Shown: positions 36,770 through 45,641, counted from the first letter of the stretch. The stretch: 64,000 bases of DNA from Thalassospira sp. MCCC 1A01148 (GCF_001613795.1 NZ_LPVZ01000020.1:930001-994000); one strand, 5' to 3'. Notes: a model not told the origin generated them from the letters alone. Translations and numbers: made by a program.

Positions 36770-37333
36770 TCAATACAGCGGAAAGGCCGTGTTGATATTG
36801 CCCGCATGCGCCCCGTGACTGAGGGTGGCAAAGGCGATGTAAAAACGCGCATCTTCCGATGGACCAACACAATATCCCGCACTCGACCCGCCTTCAGGCC
36901 GGTTAAACCCGCAAGATGCCCAATGCGGCGCACCCGTCGCGCAGGCCACCTGATGGTCATAGGCATGAATAATGGATTTCTCGACCTCTGCCTGACTGCA
37001 CCTGTCGGGGAACATTGTCGAAAACTTCGATGGGTCGGGTCCATCGGGGTTCACCAGTGTGATCGTCGCGCCGTAAATGCCGCTGGCATTTGGCGCCTGG
37101 GTGATCTTTACATCCGCGACACTGGCCGGATTAATGCCATCCGGGCGGGAATGAAACCCCTTGGCCCGCTTGCCATCGACCTCGCCGCAAAAGACATGTT
37201 CGATATTGATCGGTGGTGTGGTGTCAGTCCAATGCGGATCGGCAGGGCAGGCAACCTGTGCTTGCGCAAACGCAATCCCCGGCAAAACCATCCCGGCAAC
37301 AAAACAGAGGCAAATCCGTAAAAGCCCGGTCAT
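36770..37333 (-). CDS. Secreted EndoU-family nuclease
   Basis: A 187-residue protein with a Sec signal peptide (cleavage near AFAQA, residue 25) and a bacterial EndoU domain. The active-site region INIEHVFCGEVDGKRAKGFHSR carries the two expected histidines (H46, H61). SKFSTMFP (103-108) matches the family's KStFFP segment, and the C-terminus NINTAFPLY matches its TAYP end. Six cysteines in the mature part suggest disulfides outside the cytoplasm. ATG at 37333 follows AAAGGAGGT. EndoU toxins cleave RNA in contact-dependent or polymorphic toxin systems; this short stand-alone exported form is less usual. Confidence 0.78.
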   Translation of the reverse strand: MTGLLRICLCFVAGMVLPGIAFAQAQVACPADPHWTDTTPPINIEHVFCGEVDGKRAKGFHSRPDGINPASVADVKITQAPNASGIYGATITLVNPDGPDPSKFSTMFPDRCSQAEVEKSIIHAYDHQVACATGAPHWASCGFNRPEGGSSAGYCVGPSEDARFYIAFATLSHGAHAGNINTAFPLY

Positions 37334-37362
37334 CAACGACCTCCTTTGCCACGCACCACAAT

Positions 37363-38739
37363 TCAAAGCTGCGAAAATTCAAGCCCGATACGAAGGGCCA
37401 GCACACTGGCCGGCTCAAAGCGCATCGGCACCCCGCCAAGCTTGCCACCATGCCATTGCGCCTTGGTCAGGACAAACGCCCCAAGCGGCAGCGCATGACT
37501 GCCCCGGAAATTGACAAGGGCGCGGATTTCCTTGGGCTTGCGGATCGCCTCATCGCGCCACAGGCAGTGATAGGCAAAAAGCGGCGTGCCGGACCGGCGA
37601 TCAAGGAACACAAACGGCACCTCATATTGCCCCCAGCGCGCGTAATACAGACTTTCCATCCCGACACTTGACGTCAAGAACTGTGTCTGGATCGCGGTTT
37701 CGGCCAAACGCGTGATTGTCGCACTGTCGGATGCCCGCCCGCCAATCAATCCGGTACGAAGCCCCGGATGGATCAGATGGACCTTGAACGCCACCGCACG
37801 CTGGAACGGTTTGGCATCCTGATCCACACGTTCAAGACGGCGCACCAGCCAGGCACTTTCAAGATATTCCAGATACCGCCGAAGCGTGTTCTTGGCGATA
37901 TCAAGCTCACGCGCCAGCGTTTCAATCGAAAATTCCGACCCCGTATTATAGGCCAGAAGCGCAAACAACCGATGCAGGTCCGAGGGGCTTGAAATACCGT
38001 GAAGCCCCGGCAAATCGGAATGCAATGATCGGTGAATGGCCCCGGCCTCGCCATTGGCATCGTGAAAGCCACCTTCATTGATATAGTCTTCAAACAGGTC
38101 GTTAAGTTCAACCAACCCGTCCGGCACATCAGCCGTATAGCGTCCGACATTGGGCGTTTCGGGCAAGACATCACTCGGCGCGATGCCCTTTTGCTCAAGA
38201 TACTCGGCAAAGCTGAACGGGGGCAAAAACAGGCTTTGAATATATTCAACATTATCGCCCGCCGGGGCGAGCGCACTGACCGCCACCACGCGCAACATCG
38301 GATCGGCCGCCAGTAGTTTGATCAGGCTGGCCTCCCAATCGCGCTGATAGGATACCTCGTCGATAAACAGCCAAAGCGGGTGATCAGCCGAAATGCCGCG
38401 CATCGAACGCAACAATTTTGGCAAACGCGGCAGGTCTATTTCCAGAAACAGCGGATGTTCCAGCGACACATAGCAAACATGGCGACGCGGCGTATCGGCA
38501 TTCAAAAGTTCCGACACGGCCTGACGCATCATCACGGTCTTGCCGACCCCGCGCGGACCGGTCAACACCAGCGCCTTCTGCCCGTCATTCTTTTCAATTG
38601 CCGCCCAGAACCGCTTGAAAAACGCCCGTTGTGGCAGGCCCTGCACCTGCTCATCGGTAACGCCATCCCACCACGGATTATCAAGCATCAAACGATGCAG
38701 AAAATCCTGTTCCCCGGGATGTTCGATCATGGTCGCCAT
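37363..38739 (-). CDS. AAA ATPase of the DUF4143 type
   Basis: A 458-residue ATPase with a Walker A motif TGPRGVGKTVMMRQ near residue 60, Walker B-like LWLFIDEVSYQRDWEASLIKLL near 143, and a winged-helix/DUF4143 C-terminal region (LLAYNTGSEFSIETLARELDIAKNTLRRYLEYLESAWLVRRLER). This is a widespread family of unknown function often found in accessory regions. It lies 29 bases before the EndoU gene on the same strand, though that gene has its own strong ribosome site. Any functional link is speculative. Confidence 0.83.
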   Translation of the reverse strand: MATMIEHPGEQDFLHRLMLDNPWWDGVTDEQVQGLPQRAFFKRFWAAIEKNDGQKALVLTGPRGVGKTVMMRQAVSELLNADTPRRHVCYVSLEHPLFLEIDLPRLPKLLRSMRGISADHPLWLFIDEVSYQRDWEASLIKLLAADPMLRVVAVSALAPAGDNVEYIQSLFLPPFSFAEYLEQKGIAPSDVLPETPNVGRYTADVPDGLVELNDLFEDYINEGGFHDANGEAGAIHRSLHSDLPGLHGISSPSDLHRLFALLAYNTGSEFSIETLARELDIAKNTLRRYLEYLESAWLVRRLERVDQDAKPFQRAVAFKVHLIHPGLRTGLIGGRASDSATITRLAETAIQTQFLTSSVGMESLYYARWGQYEVPFVFLDRRSGTPLFAYHCLWRDEAIRKPKEIRALVNFRGSHALPLGAFVLTKAQWHGGKLGGVPMRFEPASVLALRIGLEFSQL

Positions 38740-39136
38740 ATGATGTTCCCCAAAACGCTGTCTGCCCTGTCTCTGGATATATGGGCAATTTTCCCGACTT
38801 TGCCGGGAAAACCTTTAAATTAGGTATAGTGATAAATGCTATTTGGGATTTTTTCTGCAAGAACTTGCAAACAAAAGAAAAACCGGACTGCATTGGCAAT
38901 CCGGCTTAACTGTTTGACGACGGTTCTTCGGGTCAAGACCCGTGCTAACGCGAGGGGGGATTGGGGTAGCTTATAAAACCGCCGTCAATCTCGGTTGCTG
39001 AACAATGCCTCTCTTCGGATCGTCATTCCCGCGAAGGCGGGAATCCATCAGCGCTTCAACAGGTTATGGATTCCCGGTCTGCGCTTTGCTCCGCCCGGGA
39101 TGACAAAACTGGCCGATTACGGGATTGCCAATAATC
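38740..39136. other. Intergenic region holding a REP-like palindrome
   Basis: A 397-base noncoding region between the ATPase and pspC, both on the minus strand. Its left part is AT-rich (probable ATPase promoter, 38810-38880). Its right part contains the palindromic repeat at 39022-39104. No gene seen. Confidence 0.6.
39022..39104. repeat. REP-like palindromic element
   Basis: An 83-base element beginning GTCATTCCCGCGAAGGCGGG and ending CCGCCCGGGATGAC, with an inner ATCCAT/ATGGAT pairing. The GTCATTCCCG...CGGGATGAC form is a very common extragenic palindrome in proteobacteria. It is single-copy in this window. Confidence 0.75.
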
Positions 39137-39706
39137 TTACGCCTTCGGCCCATCCGACTTGGTGTCATTATCGGCCTTGCTGGCGTCGTCATCCTCTTTC
39201 ATCTTTTTGAATTCGGATGCCATGCGGTAATCGCCAGATGCGACAAAGCCTTCCATCGAACCGGTGCGCCGTTCCAGATCGTCAAACTGCTCTCGCAGGT
39301 CTTCCATCCAGCTTTCCTCGTAATCGACACCAACCGTCGGGCGCTCATCAGCTGCCTCGGATTGCGCTGCATTATGGTTCTGGCGTGCGGCACGTCCGGC
39401 TGATGTGCTCTGACCCGCACCGCGTACTTTACCGCGCAGACCATCAAACCAGTCCGGATGATGGACATAGGCCCATGCCAGACCAAACAGCATCACGCCG
39501 ACCGGGAAGCTGAAGATCAGAACCAGAATGAAGGCAATCAGCACCCCTTTGCGCGGGATGCCAAAGGCTTCTGAAATACCGCGCGTCGTCCGGCCGATCA
39601 CGCCATGACATTGCTTTCCGTCATGGTTGGCGTGCGATGAACGGCATCCGCGCTTCTTGTGACCGCGCTGAAAACCATTTCCGGCAGCAGCTTGCTGGGC
39701 CGTCAT
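39137..39706 (-). CDS. pspC: Phage shock protein C-like membrane protein
   Basis: A 189-residue protein with a PspC domain (VIGRTTRGISEAFGIPRKGVLIAFILVLIFSFPVGVMLFGLAWAYVHHP, residues ~35-85) and a long charged, partly helical C-terminal tail (DYEESWMEDLREQFDDLERRTGSMEGFV...). The tail resembles that of alphaproteobacterial PspC. Start at 39706 overlaps the pspB stop (ATGA) and follows GGAGGAACAGG. It is the last gene of pspA-pspB-pspC, which responds to inner-membrane stress. Confidence 0.9.
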   Translation of the reverse strand: MTAQQAAAGNGFQRGHKKRGCRSSHANHDGKQCHGVIGRTTRGISEAFGIPRKGVLIAFILVLIFSFPVGVMLFGLAWAYVHHPDWFDGLRGKVRGAGQSTSAGRAARQNHNAAQSEAADERPTVGVDYEESWMEDLREQFDDLERRTGSMEGFVASGDYRMASEFKKMKEDDDASKADNDTKSDGPKA

Positions 39707-39960
39707 ATCCTGTTCCTCCATTCGGCAACCTCGGCATCTAACAGGCGTTCAAGTGTTTCGACACGGGTTTCGAGTCGCTTTGCCCGCTGTTTCAGATCGG
39801 CCACGATTTCCTTTTCGCGCGCGGTCTGTGCCGGGCTTTGCGGGCGTTGCTCCGCCTTCATGCGCTTCCAGACCGTGATGTAGTGAAACACGACCCAAAC
39901 CGGGCCAACCACGGCGATTAAAACGATCAAGGGTACGGCAATCGCCCACATATTCGACAT
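39703..39960 (-). CDS. pspB: Phage shock protein B
   Basis: An 85-residue small membrane protein with one N-terminal helix (WAIAVPLIVLIAVVGPVWVVFHYI) and a coiled coil (REKEIVADLKQRAKRLETRVETLERLLD), matching PspB. It overlaps pspC by 4 bases and starts 48 bases after the pspA stop. Confidence 0.88.
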   Translation of the reverse strand: MSNMWAIAVPLIVLIAVVGPVWVVFHYITVWKRMKAEQRPQSPAQTAREKEIVADLKQRAKRLETRVETLERLLDAEVAEWRNRI

Positions 39961-40008
39961 CTCGTTCTTTCAAACAGACCTGTGCTTCAAAACACGCAAG
40001 CCTGTTAC

Positions 40009-40686
40009 TTACTTGTCTTTCTTCGTGTCTTTTTTCACACGCGCTTTCAGTTCCTTGAGATCATCCTCGATCCCGAGCTCCGCCTCAAGGTCTTCAAACT
40101 GCTCTTCAAGGCTCTGGCCGCGGCCAAGCTCCCAGGAGTCCGCATCGGCTTCAAGCTCGTCAATGCGGCGTTCCATCTGCTCATAGCGCAGAAGCGCGTC
40201 ATCGATCTGACCCGAATGCAGCTTTTCTTTCATTTTGACACGCTTTTCAGCTGTCTGCATGCGGATTTCAACCGTACGCTGTTTTGCCTTGGCTTCGTTC
40301 AGCTTGTTCTGAAGCTTGTTCAGGTCCTCGTCATACTTGCCAAGGGTTTCCTCAATCACTTCCAGCTCCCGCTCAAGCACAAGGCTCTGGTCGGCCAGAC
40401 GACGGCGCGCCATCAGTGCGCCCTTGGCCAGATCATCACGGCCCTTGGAAACAGCAAACTCTGCCTTGGTGTCCCATTCGACCTGACCGTCATGAAGTTT
40501 CTTGAGCTTGCGCTCGACTTCCTTCTTGTCGGCAATCGCCTTGACGGCAGCGGAACGCACCTCAACCAGGGTGTCTTCCATTTCCTGGATCATCAAACGC
40601 ACCATTTTTTCCGGATCTTCGGCACGATCCAGAAGCGAATTGATGTTGGCATTTACGATATCGGACAAACGCGAAAACACGCCCAT
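40009..40686 (-). CDS. pspA: Phage shock protein A
   Basis: A 225-residue peripheral membrane protein, almost entirely coiled coil, of the PspA/IM30 family. The amphipathic N-terminus MGVFSRLSDIVNANINSLLDRAEDPEKMVRLMIQEMEDTLVEVRS is diagnostic. PspA both protects the membrane and restrains PspF. It is preceded by AAGGAGAT and by a sigma-54-type promoter, and is divergent from pspF. Confidence 0.95.
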   Translation of the reverse strand: MGVFSRLSDIVNANINSLLDRAEDPEKMVRLMIQEMEDTLVEVRSAAVKAIADKKEVERKLKKLHDGQVEWDTKAEFAVSKGRDDLAKGALMARRRLADQSLVLERELEVIEETLGKYDEDLNKLQNKLNEAKAKQRTVEIRMQTAEKRVKMKEKLHSGQIDDALLRYEQMERRIDELEADADSWELGRGQSLEEQFEDLEAELGIEDDLKELKARVKKDTKKDK

Positions 40687-40738
40687 TGTCTGATCTCCTT
40701 AATTAATCGGGGGACGCTACAAATTCTGCACTCTGTAT

Positions 40739-40754
40739 TTCAAATGCCGTGCCA
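40739..40754 (-). promoter_or_regulatory. Sigma-54-type promoter for pspA
   Basis: On the minus strand TGGCACGGCATTTGAA matches the RpoN -24 box exactly and the -12 box except for TTGA in place of TTGC. It lies about 53 bases before the pspA ATG, next to the RpoN activator gene pspF. Confidence 0.65.
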
Positions 40755-40818
40755 GTTTTGAAATCCCGCAAAATCAATGACTTAATTAATCATCAGACTT
40801 TTTGTTTAACTTTTATCG

Positions 40819-40832
40819 CGACAATATTGTCG
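40819..40832. promoter_or_regulatory. Perfect 14-bp palindrome in the pspF-pspA intergenic region
   Basis: CGACAATATTGTCG is a perfect palindrome about 75 bases upstream of the pspA sigma-54 promoter and 25 bases before the pspF start. Position suits a PspF upstream activating site that also covers the pspF promoter. Function is inferred. Confidence 0.45.
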
Positions 40833-40856
40833 TTTTTCGATAACGTTTTCCGCGAA

Positions 40857-41876
40857 ATGGATAGCTTGCAACCGATATTGGGCGAAGACCCCGTTTTTCT
40901 GGCCGCCCTTGAACATGTTTCACGTCTGGCACCGATTGAACGCCCGTGTCTGGTGATTGGCGAACGCGGCTCGGGCAAGGAACTGATTGCCGCCCGCCTG
41001 CACTATCTGTCGCGCCGCTGGGGCGGCCCACTGGTCAAGGTCAATTGCGCCGCCCTTTCTGAAACCCTGCTCGATACCGAACTGTTCGGCCACGAGGCCG
41101 GGGCGTTTACCGGGGCCACCAAACGCCATATCGGGCGGTTCGAACGAGCGCACGGCGGCACCATCATCCTGGACGAAATCGCCACAGCCAGCACGGTGGT
41201 TCAGGAAAAGCTTCTGCGGGTGGTTGAGTATGGTGAAATCGAACGCGTCGGCGGGTCCGAGGTCATCGAAGTCGACACCCGCGTCATTGGTGTGACAAAT
41301 GAAAATCTGCGCGAACTGGCCAAAACCAACAGGTTCCGCGCCGATCTGCTTGATCGCCTCGCCTTTGACGTCATCGCCGTGCCACCACTCCGCCAAAGGT
41401 CTGATGATATCCTTTTACTCGCCGAACAGTTCGCACTTGAGATGACAAAACGGCTGGGCCGCAGCGTCTTTCCGGGCTTCTCGCGCAATGCCGCCGAACA
41501 GCTTCTCCGCCATCCCTGGCCCGGCAACATCCGCGAACTGCGCAACGCAGTTGAACGCAGCATCTACCTTGCTGAAGACGACGAAAACCCGCTGGCCCAC
41601 ATCACGCTGGATCCGTTTGAGGACATCTGGTCAGAAACCGAAAACAGTACAGCCAGCCAACCCGGCGCAACTGAAACGCCTGAACCCAACAGCGCCCCGG
41701 ACGGCACCATCGACTTCAAAACACAGGTCGCCAATTTCGAAATAAAGCTTCTGCAACAAGCCCTGCGCGAAAACGCCAACAACCAGACTGAAGCCGCCAA
41801 AGCGCTTCACCTGAACTACCACCAGTTCCGCCGCTTGATTGAAAAGCACGGACTTCTGCCCGGGCGTCAGGATTAA
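40857..41876 (+). CDS. pspF: Psp operon sigma-54 activator PspF
   Basis: A 339-residue bacterial enhancer-binding protein. It has no receiver domain; the AAA+ domain starts almost at once with GERGSGKE (Walker A, 35-42), GAFTGA (82-87, the sigma-54 contact loop) and LDEIATAS (Walker B). A Fis-type HTH is at the C-terminus ([25 protein letters not shown]). This domain order fits PspF. ATG at 40857 aligns with the PspF N-terminus; the frame is open to 40749 without family support. Confidence 0.93.
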   Translation: MDSLQPILGEDPVFLAALEHVSRLAPIERPCLVIGERGSGKELIAARLHYLSRRWGGPLVKVNCAALSETLLDTELFGHEAGAFTGATKRHIGRFERAHGGTIILDEIATASTVVQEKLLRVVEYGEIERVGGSEVIEVDTRVIGVTNENLRELAKTNRFRADLLDRLAFDVIAVPPLRQRSDDILLLAEQFALEMTKRLGRSVFPGFSRNAAEQLLRHPWPGNIRELRNAVERSIYLAEDDENPLAHITLDPFEDIWSETENSTASQPGATETPEPNSAPDGTIDFKTQVANFEIKLLQQALRENANNQTEAAKALHLNYHQFRRLIEKHGLLPGRQD

Positions 41877-41881
41877 GGCCG

Positions 41882-42337
41882 ATGTATCAGCCAAGAACGC
41901 CGAACTATCGCAAAAGCGATCCGGTGATGCGCTGGAACCTGCCAGACCGGGTGTTCTTTGCCTGTGGTGCCTGCCACATCCTCGCCCACGCCTTTATCAA
42001 GCGATACAGCACGATTGGGAAGCTCACCGCACTTTGGCTTCACCCGAAAAACAACCATCCGGGCAATCACATTGTCGTCGCCCACGACGACTGGGTGTTT
42101 GATTATCATGGCTACAGCAAGCGTGCTGCATTCATCAGCCATTGCATCCGCCGGGCCAGACAGCGCTGGCCGGACTGGGACGTCGAAATCAAAGAAATCC
42201 CGCACGACGTTTTGATTTCCGAACCCAAGTCGCGCCAGATCGACGGGCTATGGTTGCGCGAACCAAAACAATTTCTGCATGACGCCCTGCCGCGCGCGGA
42301 ACGCTTCCTTGAACTCTTCGCACCGCCACCGAGCTAA
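41882..42337 (+). CDS. Hypothetical protein, 151 residues
   Basis: I do not recognise a named family. The protein has an early CGACH motif (FACGACHILAHAF, residues ~27-39) followed by HIVVAHDDWVFDYHGYSKR near 68. The Cys/His spacing could be a catalytic Cys-His arrangement as in small cysteine hydrolases, or a metal site. It starts five bases after the pspF stop, so it is probably co-transcribed with it. Confidence 0.68.
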   Translation: MYQPRTPNYRKSDPVMRWNLPDRVFFACGACHILAHAFIKRYSTIGKLTALWLHPKNNHPGNHIVVAHDDWVFDYHGYSKRAAFISHCIRRARQRWPDWDVEIKEIPHDVLISEPKSRQIDGLWLREPKQFLHDALPRAERFLELFAPPPS

Positions 42338-42364
42338 CAATCTGCCGACGTGCAGCCCTGTCCG

Positions 42365-43498
42365 TCAATCGGCCAACGCCCGGGCAATCACCATCCGCTG
42401 GATATCGGATGTGCCTTCATAGATCTGGCACACCCGCACATCGCGATAGATGCGCTCGACCGGGAAGTCCTTGAGGTAGCCGTATCCGCCATGGATCTGG
42501 ATCGCGGCCGAGCAGACTTCTTCGGCAATTTCAGAAGCAAACATCTTGGCCATGCAGGCCTCGGTCAAACACGGCTTCTGATCATCGCGCAGGGTGGCGG
42601 CACGTTGTACCAGCAAGCGGGCGGCATCGATCTTGGTCGCCATATCGGCCAGACGAAACGCCACCGCCTGATGTTCAATGATCTTTTTGCCGAATGTTTC
42701 GCGTTCGTTGGCGTAATCCTTGGCGGCCTCGAACGCCGCACGCGCCATACCGACCGACTGGGCGGCAATGCCAATGCGCCCGCCTTCAAGGTTGGCAAGG
42801 GCGATTTTATAGCCCTGCCCTTCCTCACCCAACATGTTCTCGGCGGGTACCCGGCATTCGACAAAGGTGATCTGACAGGTGTCAGACGCATTCTGCCCCA
42901 GCTTTTCCTCGACCCGCGAAACAACATAACCCGGCGTATCGGTCGGCACGATAAAGGCTGAAATGCCGCGCTTCCCGGCGTCCGGATCGGTCACGGCAAA
43001 GACGATGGCGACATCGCCCTCAGACCCGGATGTGATGAATTGCTTGGCGCCATTAAGGATCCAGTGATCGCCATCGCGGACCGCCCGGGTGCGCAGCGCA
43101 CTGGCATCCGATCCGGCCTGCGGTTCGGTCAGGCAAAAGGCCCCGATCTTTTCACCGCGCGCCATCGGGATCAGAAATTCCTGCTTTTGTGCCTCTGTCC
43201 CGAATTTCAGGATCGGCATGCAGCCAACAGAGTTATGCACCGACATGATGGTCGATGTTGCCCCGTCGCCAGCCGCTATTTCTTCAAGTGCCAAGGCATA
43301 GGCGACATGATCCATGCCCGCCCCGCCATATTCATCGGGCACCAGCATGCCCAGAAAGCCAAGCTCGCCCAGGCCTGCAATCGCCTCGGCCGGGAAGGTG
43401 TGGTGGGCATCCCATTTTGCTGCATTGGGTTTGAGTTCGTTTTCGGCGAACTCGCGCGCTGTATCGCGCACCATGATCTGATGTTCTTCCAACCGCAT
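42365..43498 (-). CDS. Acyl-CoA dehydrogenase
   Basis: A 377-residue FAD-dependent acyl-CoA dehydrogenase of the short/branched-chain type. It shows [18 protein letters not shown] near residue 125, [17 protein letters not shown] near 155, the [25 protein letters not shown] region near 262, and the C-terminal [37 protein letters not shown] with the catalytic-base Glu in YEGTS. ATG at 43498 is preceded by GGGAGG; a GTG at 43507 would be too close to that site. Substrate chain is not determined. Confidence 0.92.
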   Translation of the reverse strand: MRLEEHQIMVRDTAREFAENELKPNAAKWDAHHTFPAEAIAGLGELGFLGMLVPDEYGGAGMDHVAYALALEEIAAGDGATSTIMSVHNSVGCMPILKFGTEAQKQEFLIPMARGEKIGAFCLTEPQAGSDASALRTRAVRDGDHWILNGAKQFITSGSEGDVAIVFAVTDPDAGKRGISAFIVPTDTPGYVVSRVEEKLGQNASDTCQITFVECRVPAENMLGEEGQGYKIALANLEGGRIGIAAQSVGMARAAFEAAKDYANERETFGKKIIEHQAVAFRLADMATKIDAARLLVQRAATLRDDQKPCLTEACMAKMFASEIAEEVCSAAIQIHGGYGYLKDFPVERIYRDVRVCQIYEGTSDIQRMVIARALAD

Positions 43499-43576
43499 GA
43501 CGGCCACCCTCCCGCTTTACGTTTCATGGGCGATGTCCGGTCCTGTGATCAGAAGATCGTTTTCATCAGGCCGGGC

Positions 43577-44197
43577 TTATTCTTCGCCCTGAACAAATCT
43601 GTCCTGCGCGGCATCAAAGCGCCACAGGATCCCTTCCTTCATGCCGTACCACCAGCCATGCAGCTTGAGGTCACCGGCATCGACCAGTTCCTTGATGAAC
43701 GGGAACGACATCAGGTTTTGCAACGAGTTGCGGATCGAATGGCGCGATACCTTGTCGGCATCCGGACCATGTTCCAGACAGCATTTCGCAATGCTGACCC
43801 ACTCGCCGATAAAGTCGCGATCCGGCACCTTGCCCGCTTCGCCGTGCTCAACCAGGGCCTGCATGCCACCGCATGCCGAATGACCCAGAATGACGATGTC
43901 CTTGACCTTCAGATCACGCACCGCAAATTCAATCGCCGAAGACGTCCCGTGATAATTTTCATCGGGCTCATAGGGCGGAACAAGGTTTGCAACGTTACGG
44001 ATGACAAACATCTCGCCCGGTTCGGCATTGGTCAGAATGGCGGGATCAACGCGGGAATCAGAACAGGCAATCAAAAGAACTTCCGGCCGCTGGCCCATAT
44101 TCACCAGATCCTCGACGCGTTCCGGGCGCTGTTCATAATACATCGCCTTAAAGCTTTTGAACCCGGCAAGCATCCGATCAACGGTTGGCTTTGGCAT
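43577..44197 (-). CDS. Beta-class carbonic anhydrase
   Basis: A 206-residue enzyme that interconverts CO2 and bicarbonate. The zinc ligands and catalytic dyad are visible: C45, D47 and R49 in ACSDSRVD, and H106 and C109 in GHSACGG. It lies 153 bases after sbtB on the same strand and so belongs functionally, if not on one transcript, with the bicarbonate transporter genes. It has no signal peptide, so it acts in the cytoplasm. Confidence 0.95.
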   Translation of the reverse strand: MPKPTVDRMLAGFKSFKAMYYEQRPERVEDLVNMGQRPEVLLIACSDSRVDPAILTNAEPGEMFVIRNVANLVPPYEPDENYHGTSSAIEFAVRDLKVKDIVILGHSACGGMQALVEHGEAGKVPDRDFIGEWVSIAKCCLEHGPDADKVSRHSIRNSLQNLMSFPFIKELVDAGDLKLHGWWYGMKEGILWRFDAAQDRFVQGEE

Positions 44198-44350
44198 CTC
44201 GCGAAGTCCCCTATCCTGTCAAACTCTGTCGCCAAAATAGGACCAATTCGCCCAAGTTGATAGCCCCCATTCAAACCTTTTGAATCGTTCTAAACGTGCA
44301 ATCTCCCTAGCTCGCAAGACATCCAAACCCAAACGTTCAAGGATCAGGTT

Positions 44351-44662
44351 CTAGAAGCGGTCGGCGCGCAGCACCTGACAATCACTGATCGTGACGACGC
44401 CGATATGGCGGTCTACTACCTCAAAAGCGGCCTCAAGCATCCGGTCAAGTTTCTCTGGCCGGATAATGCAGATCACCTGAACCATGCCGCCCCCGCGCGA
44501 CACGGTATCGTCGCGGCTCCAGTTACCGGACCGGCCCGATCCGCCCAGAACCGGCAGCACGGAAAAGCCCGTGACCCCGGCACCTTCAAGCGCCTGACGC
44601 AGGCGGGTTTCCATGATGGCTTCGATAATGATCGCCACACGTTTGGCATCATGCTTTTCCAT
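44351..44662 (-). CDS. sbtB: PII-like regulator of bicarbonate transport SbtB
   Basis: A 103-residue PII-superfamily protein. It has the short alpha/beta fold with KRVAIIIEAIMETRLRQALEGAGVTGFSVLPVLGGSG at the N-terminus, a T-loop (GNWSRDDTVSRGGGMVQV) and VVDRHIGVVTISDCQVL at the C-terminus. It lacks the C-terminal CGPxGC redox loop of cyanobacterial SbtB. ATG at 44662 follows GGAGGTTAATCCC, inside the end of sbtA, 4 bases from its stop. SbtB binds adenine nucleotides and gates SbtA in cyanobacteria; the same role here is inferred. Confidence 0.85.
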   Translation of the reverse strand: MEKHDAKRVAIIIEAIMETRLRQALEGAGVTGFSVLPVLGGSGRSGNWSRDDTVSRGGGMVQVICIIRPEKLDRMLEAAFEVVDRHIGVVTISDCQVLRADRF

Positions 44663-44666
44663 GGGA

Positions 44667-45641
44667 TTAACCTCCGTGAACGGCGCTGGCGATTGCAAGA
44701 TAAAGCGGAATGCCAAGCGTCAGGTTGAAGGGGAACGTCACACCAAGCGACAGCGTAAGATAGACGGACGGGTTGGCCTCTGGCAGGGCGACACGCATGG
44801 CGGCGGGCACCGCGATATAACTTGCCGAGGCGGCCAGCACCATCAACAGCACCGCTCCACCCAGCGACAGGCCGATAAGCAACGCAAACGCCAGCCCAAG
44901 GCACGACCCGATCACCGGCATCAGCATCCCGAAAACAAGCGGCCCCGGACGCAAAACCGCACGCCCCTGTTTAAGGCCACGCCCGGCAACCAGCCCCATA
45001 TCAAGCAGGAACAGGCACAGGACCCCCTGGAAGGGCGCAACAATCAGCGCCTCGATCTTGGCCATGCCTTCGGCCCCGGTGATCCAGCCAATAAGGAAGC
45101 TGCCAACCAGCAAAACGATAGAGCCATTAAGCAGGATTTCACGGATCAGCGCGCCATCCATCCGCCCTTTTCCGCCTGATGACACCAGCAACAGGGCCGA
45201 GAAGATGGCAGGTGCCTCCATCGCGGCTGCAACGGCAACCATGTACCCCTCTGCCACGATGCCGGAACTTTGCAGCACAGAGGTCGCGGCAACAAAGGTG
45301 ACAATAGAGATCGAGCCATAATGGCCTGCCACGGCAGCGGCGTCTGTTCTGCTCAGTTGCGAAATCCATCGCAAAAGGCCAAAGGCAATGAAAGGCAGAA
45401 CAAAGGACAGGATCACACCGGACATCAGCGTCATGCCAAGCGTCAGGTCGATGCCGTTATTTGAAACTGCAACCCCGCCCTTGAAACCAATGGCAAACAG
45501 AAGATAAAGCGATATCCCCTTGGCCACCGCCTCGGGGATCGTCAGATCCGAACGCGCAAGGGCGGCACCCGCCCCCAGAACAAAGAATAGAACGATGGGC
45601 GACAGAAGATTTTGCGCCGCCAGGCTCAACACATCTTGCAT
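44667..45641 (-). CDS. sbtA: Sodium-dependent bicarbonate transporter SbtA
   Basis: A 324-residue membrane protein of the SbtA family (formerly DUF897) with about ten helices. The N-terminal LLSPIVLFFVLGAGAALARSDLTIPEAVAKGISLYLLFAIGFKGGVAV and the second-half FLLDMGLVAGRGL and AASASYIAVPAAMRVALPEANPS segments are characteristic. ATG at 45641 follows AAGGGACAG. It is immediately upstream of sbtB, and carbonic anhydrase follows. Bicarbonate import is a family-based assignment. Confidence 0.87.
   Translation of the reverse strand: MQDVLSLAAQNLLSPIVLFFVLGAGAALARSDLTIPEAVAKGISLYLLFAIGFKGGVAVSNNGIDLTLGMTLMSGVILSFVLPFIAFGLLRWISQLSRTDAAAVAGHYGSISIVTFVAATSVLQSSGIVAEGYMVAVAAAMEAPAIFSALLLVSSGGKGRMDGALIREILLNGSIVLLVGSFLIGWITGAEGMAKIEALIVAPFQGVLCLFLLDMGLVAGRGLKQGRAVLRPGPLVFGMLMPVIGSCLGLAFALLIGLSLGGAVLLMVLAASASYIAVPAAMRVALPEANPSVYLTLSLGVTFPFNLTLGIPLYLAIASAVHGG

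Noticed and set aside
36770-37333. EndoU protein as the severed tip of a larger toxin gene
   Set aside because: It has its own strong ribosome site and signal peptide, and the upstream frame belongs to an intact AAA ATPase, so there is no sign of a broken larger toxin gene.
39022-39104. Possible CRISPR or novel repeat system
   Set aside because: It is a single palindrome of a well-known extragenic type, with no spacers, array or cas genes.
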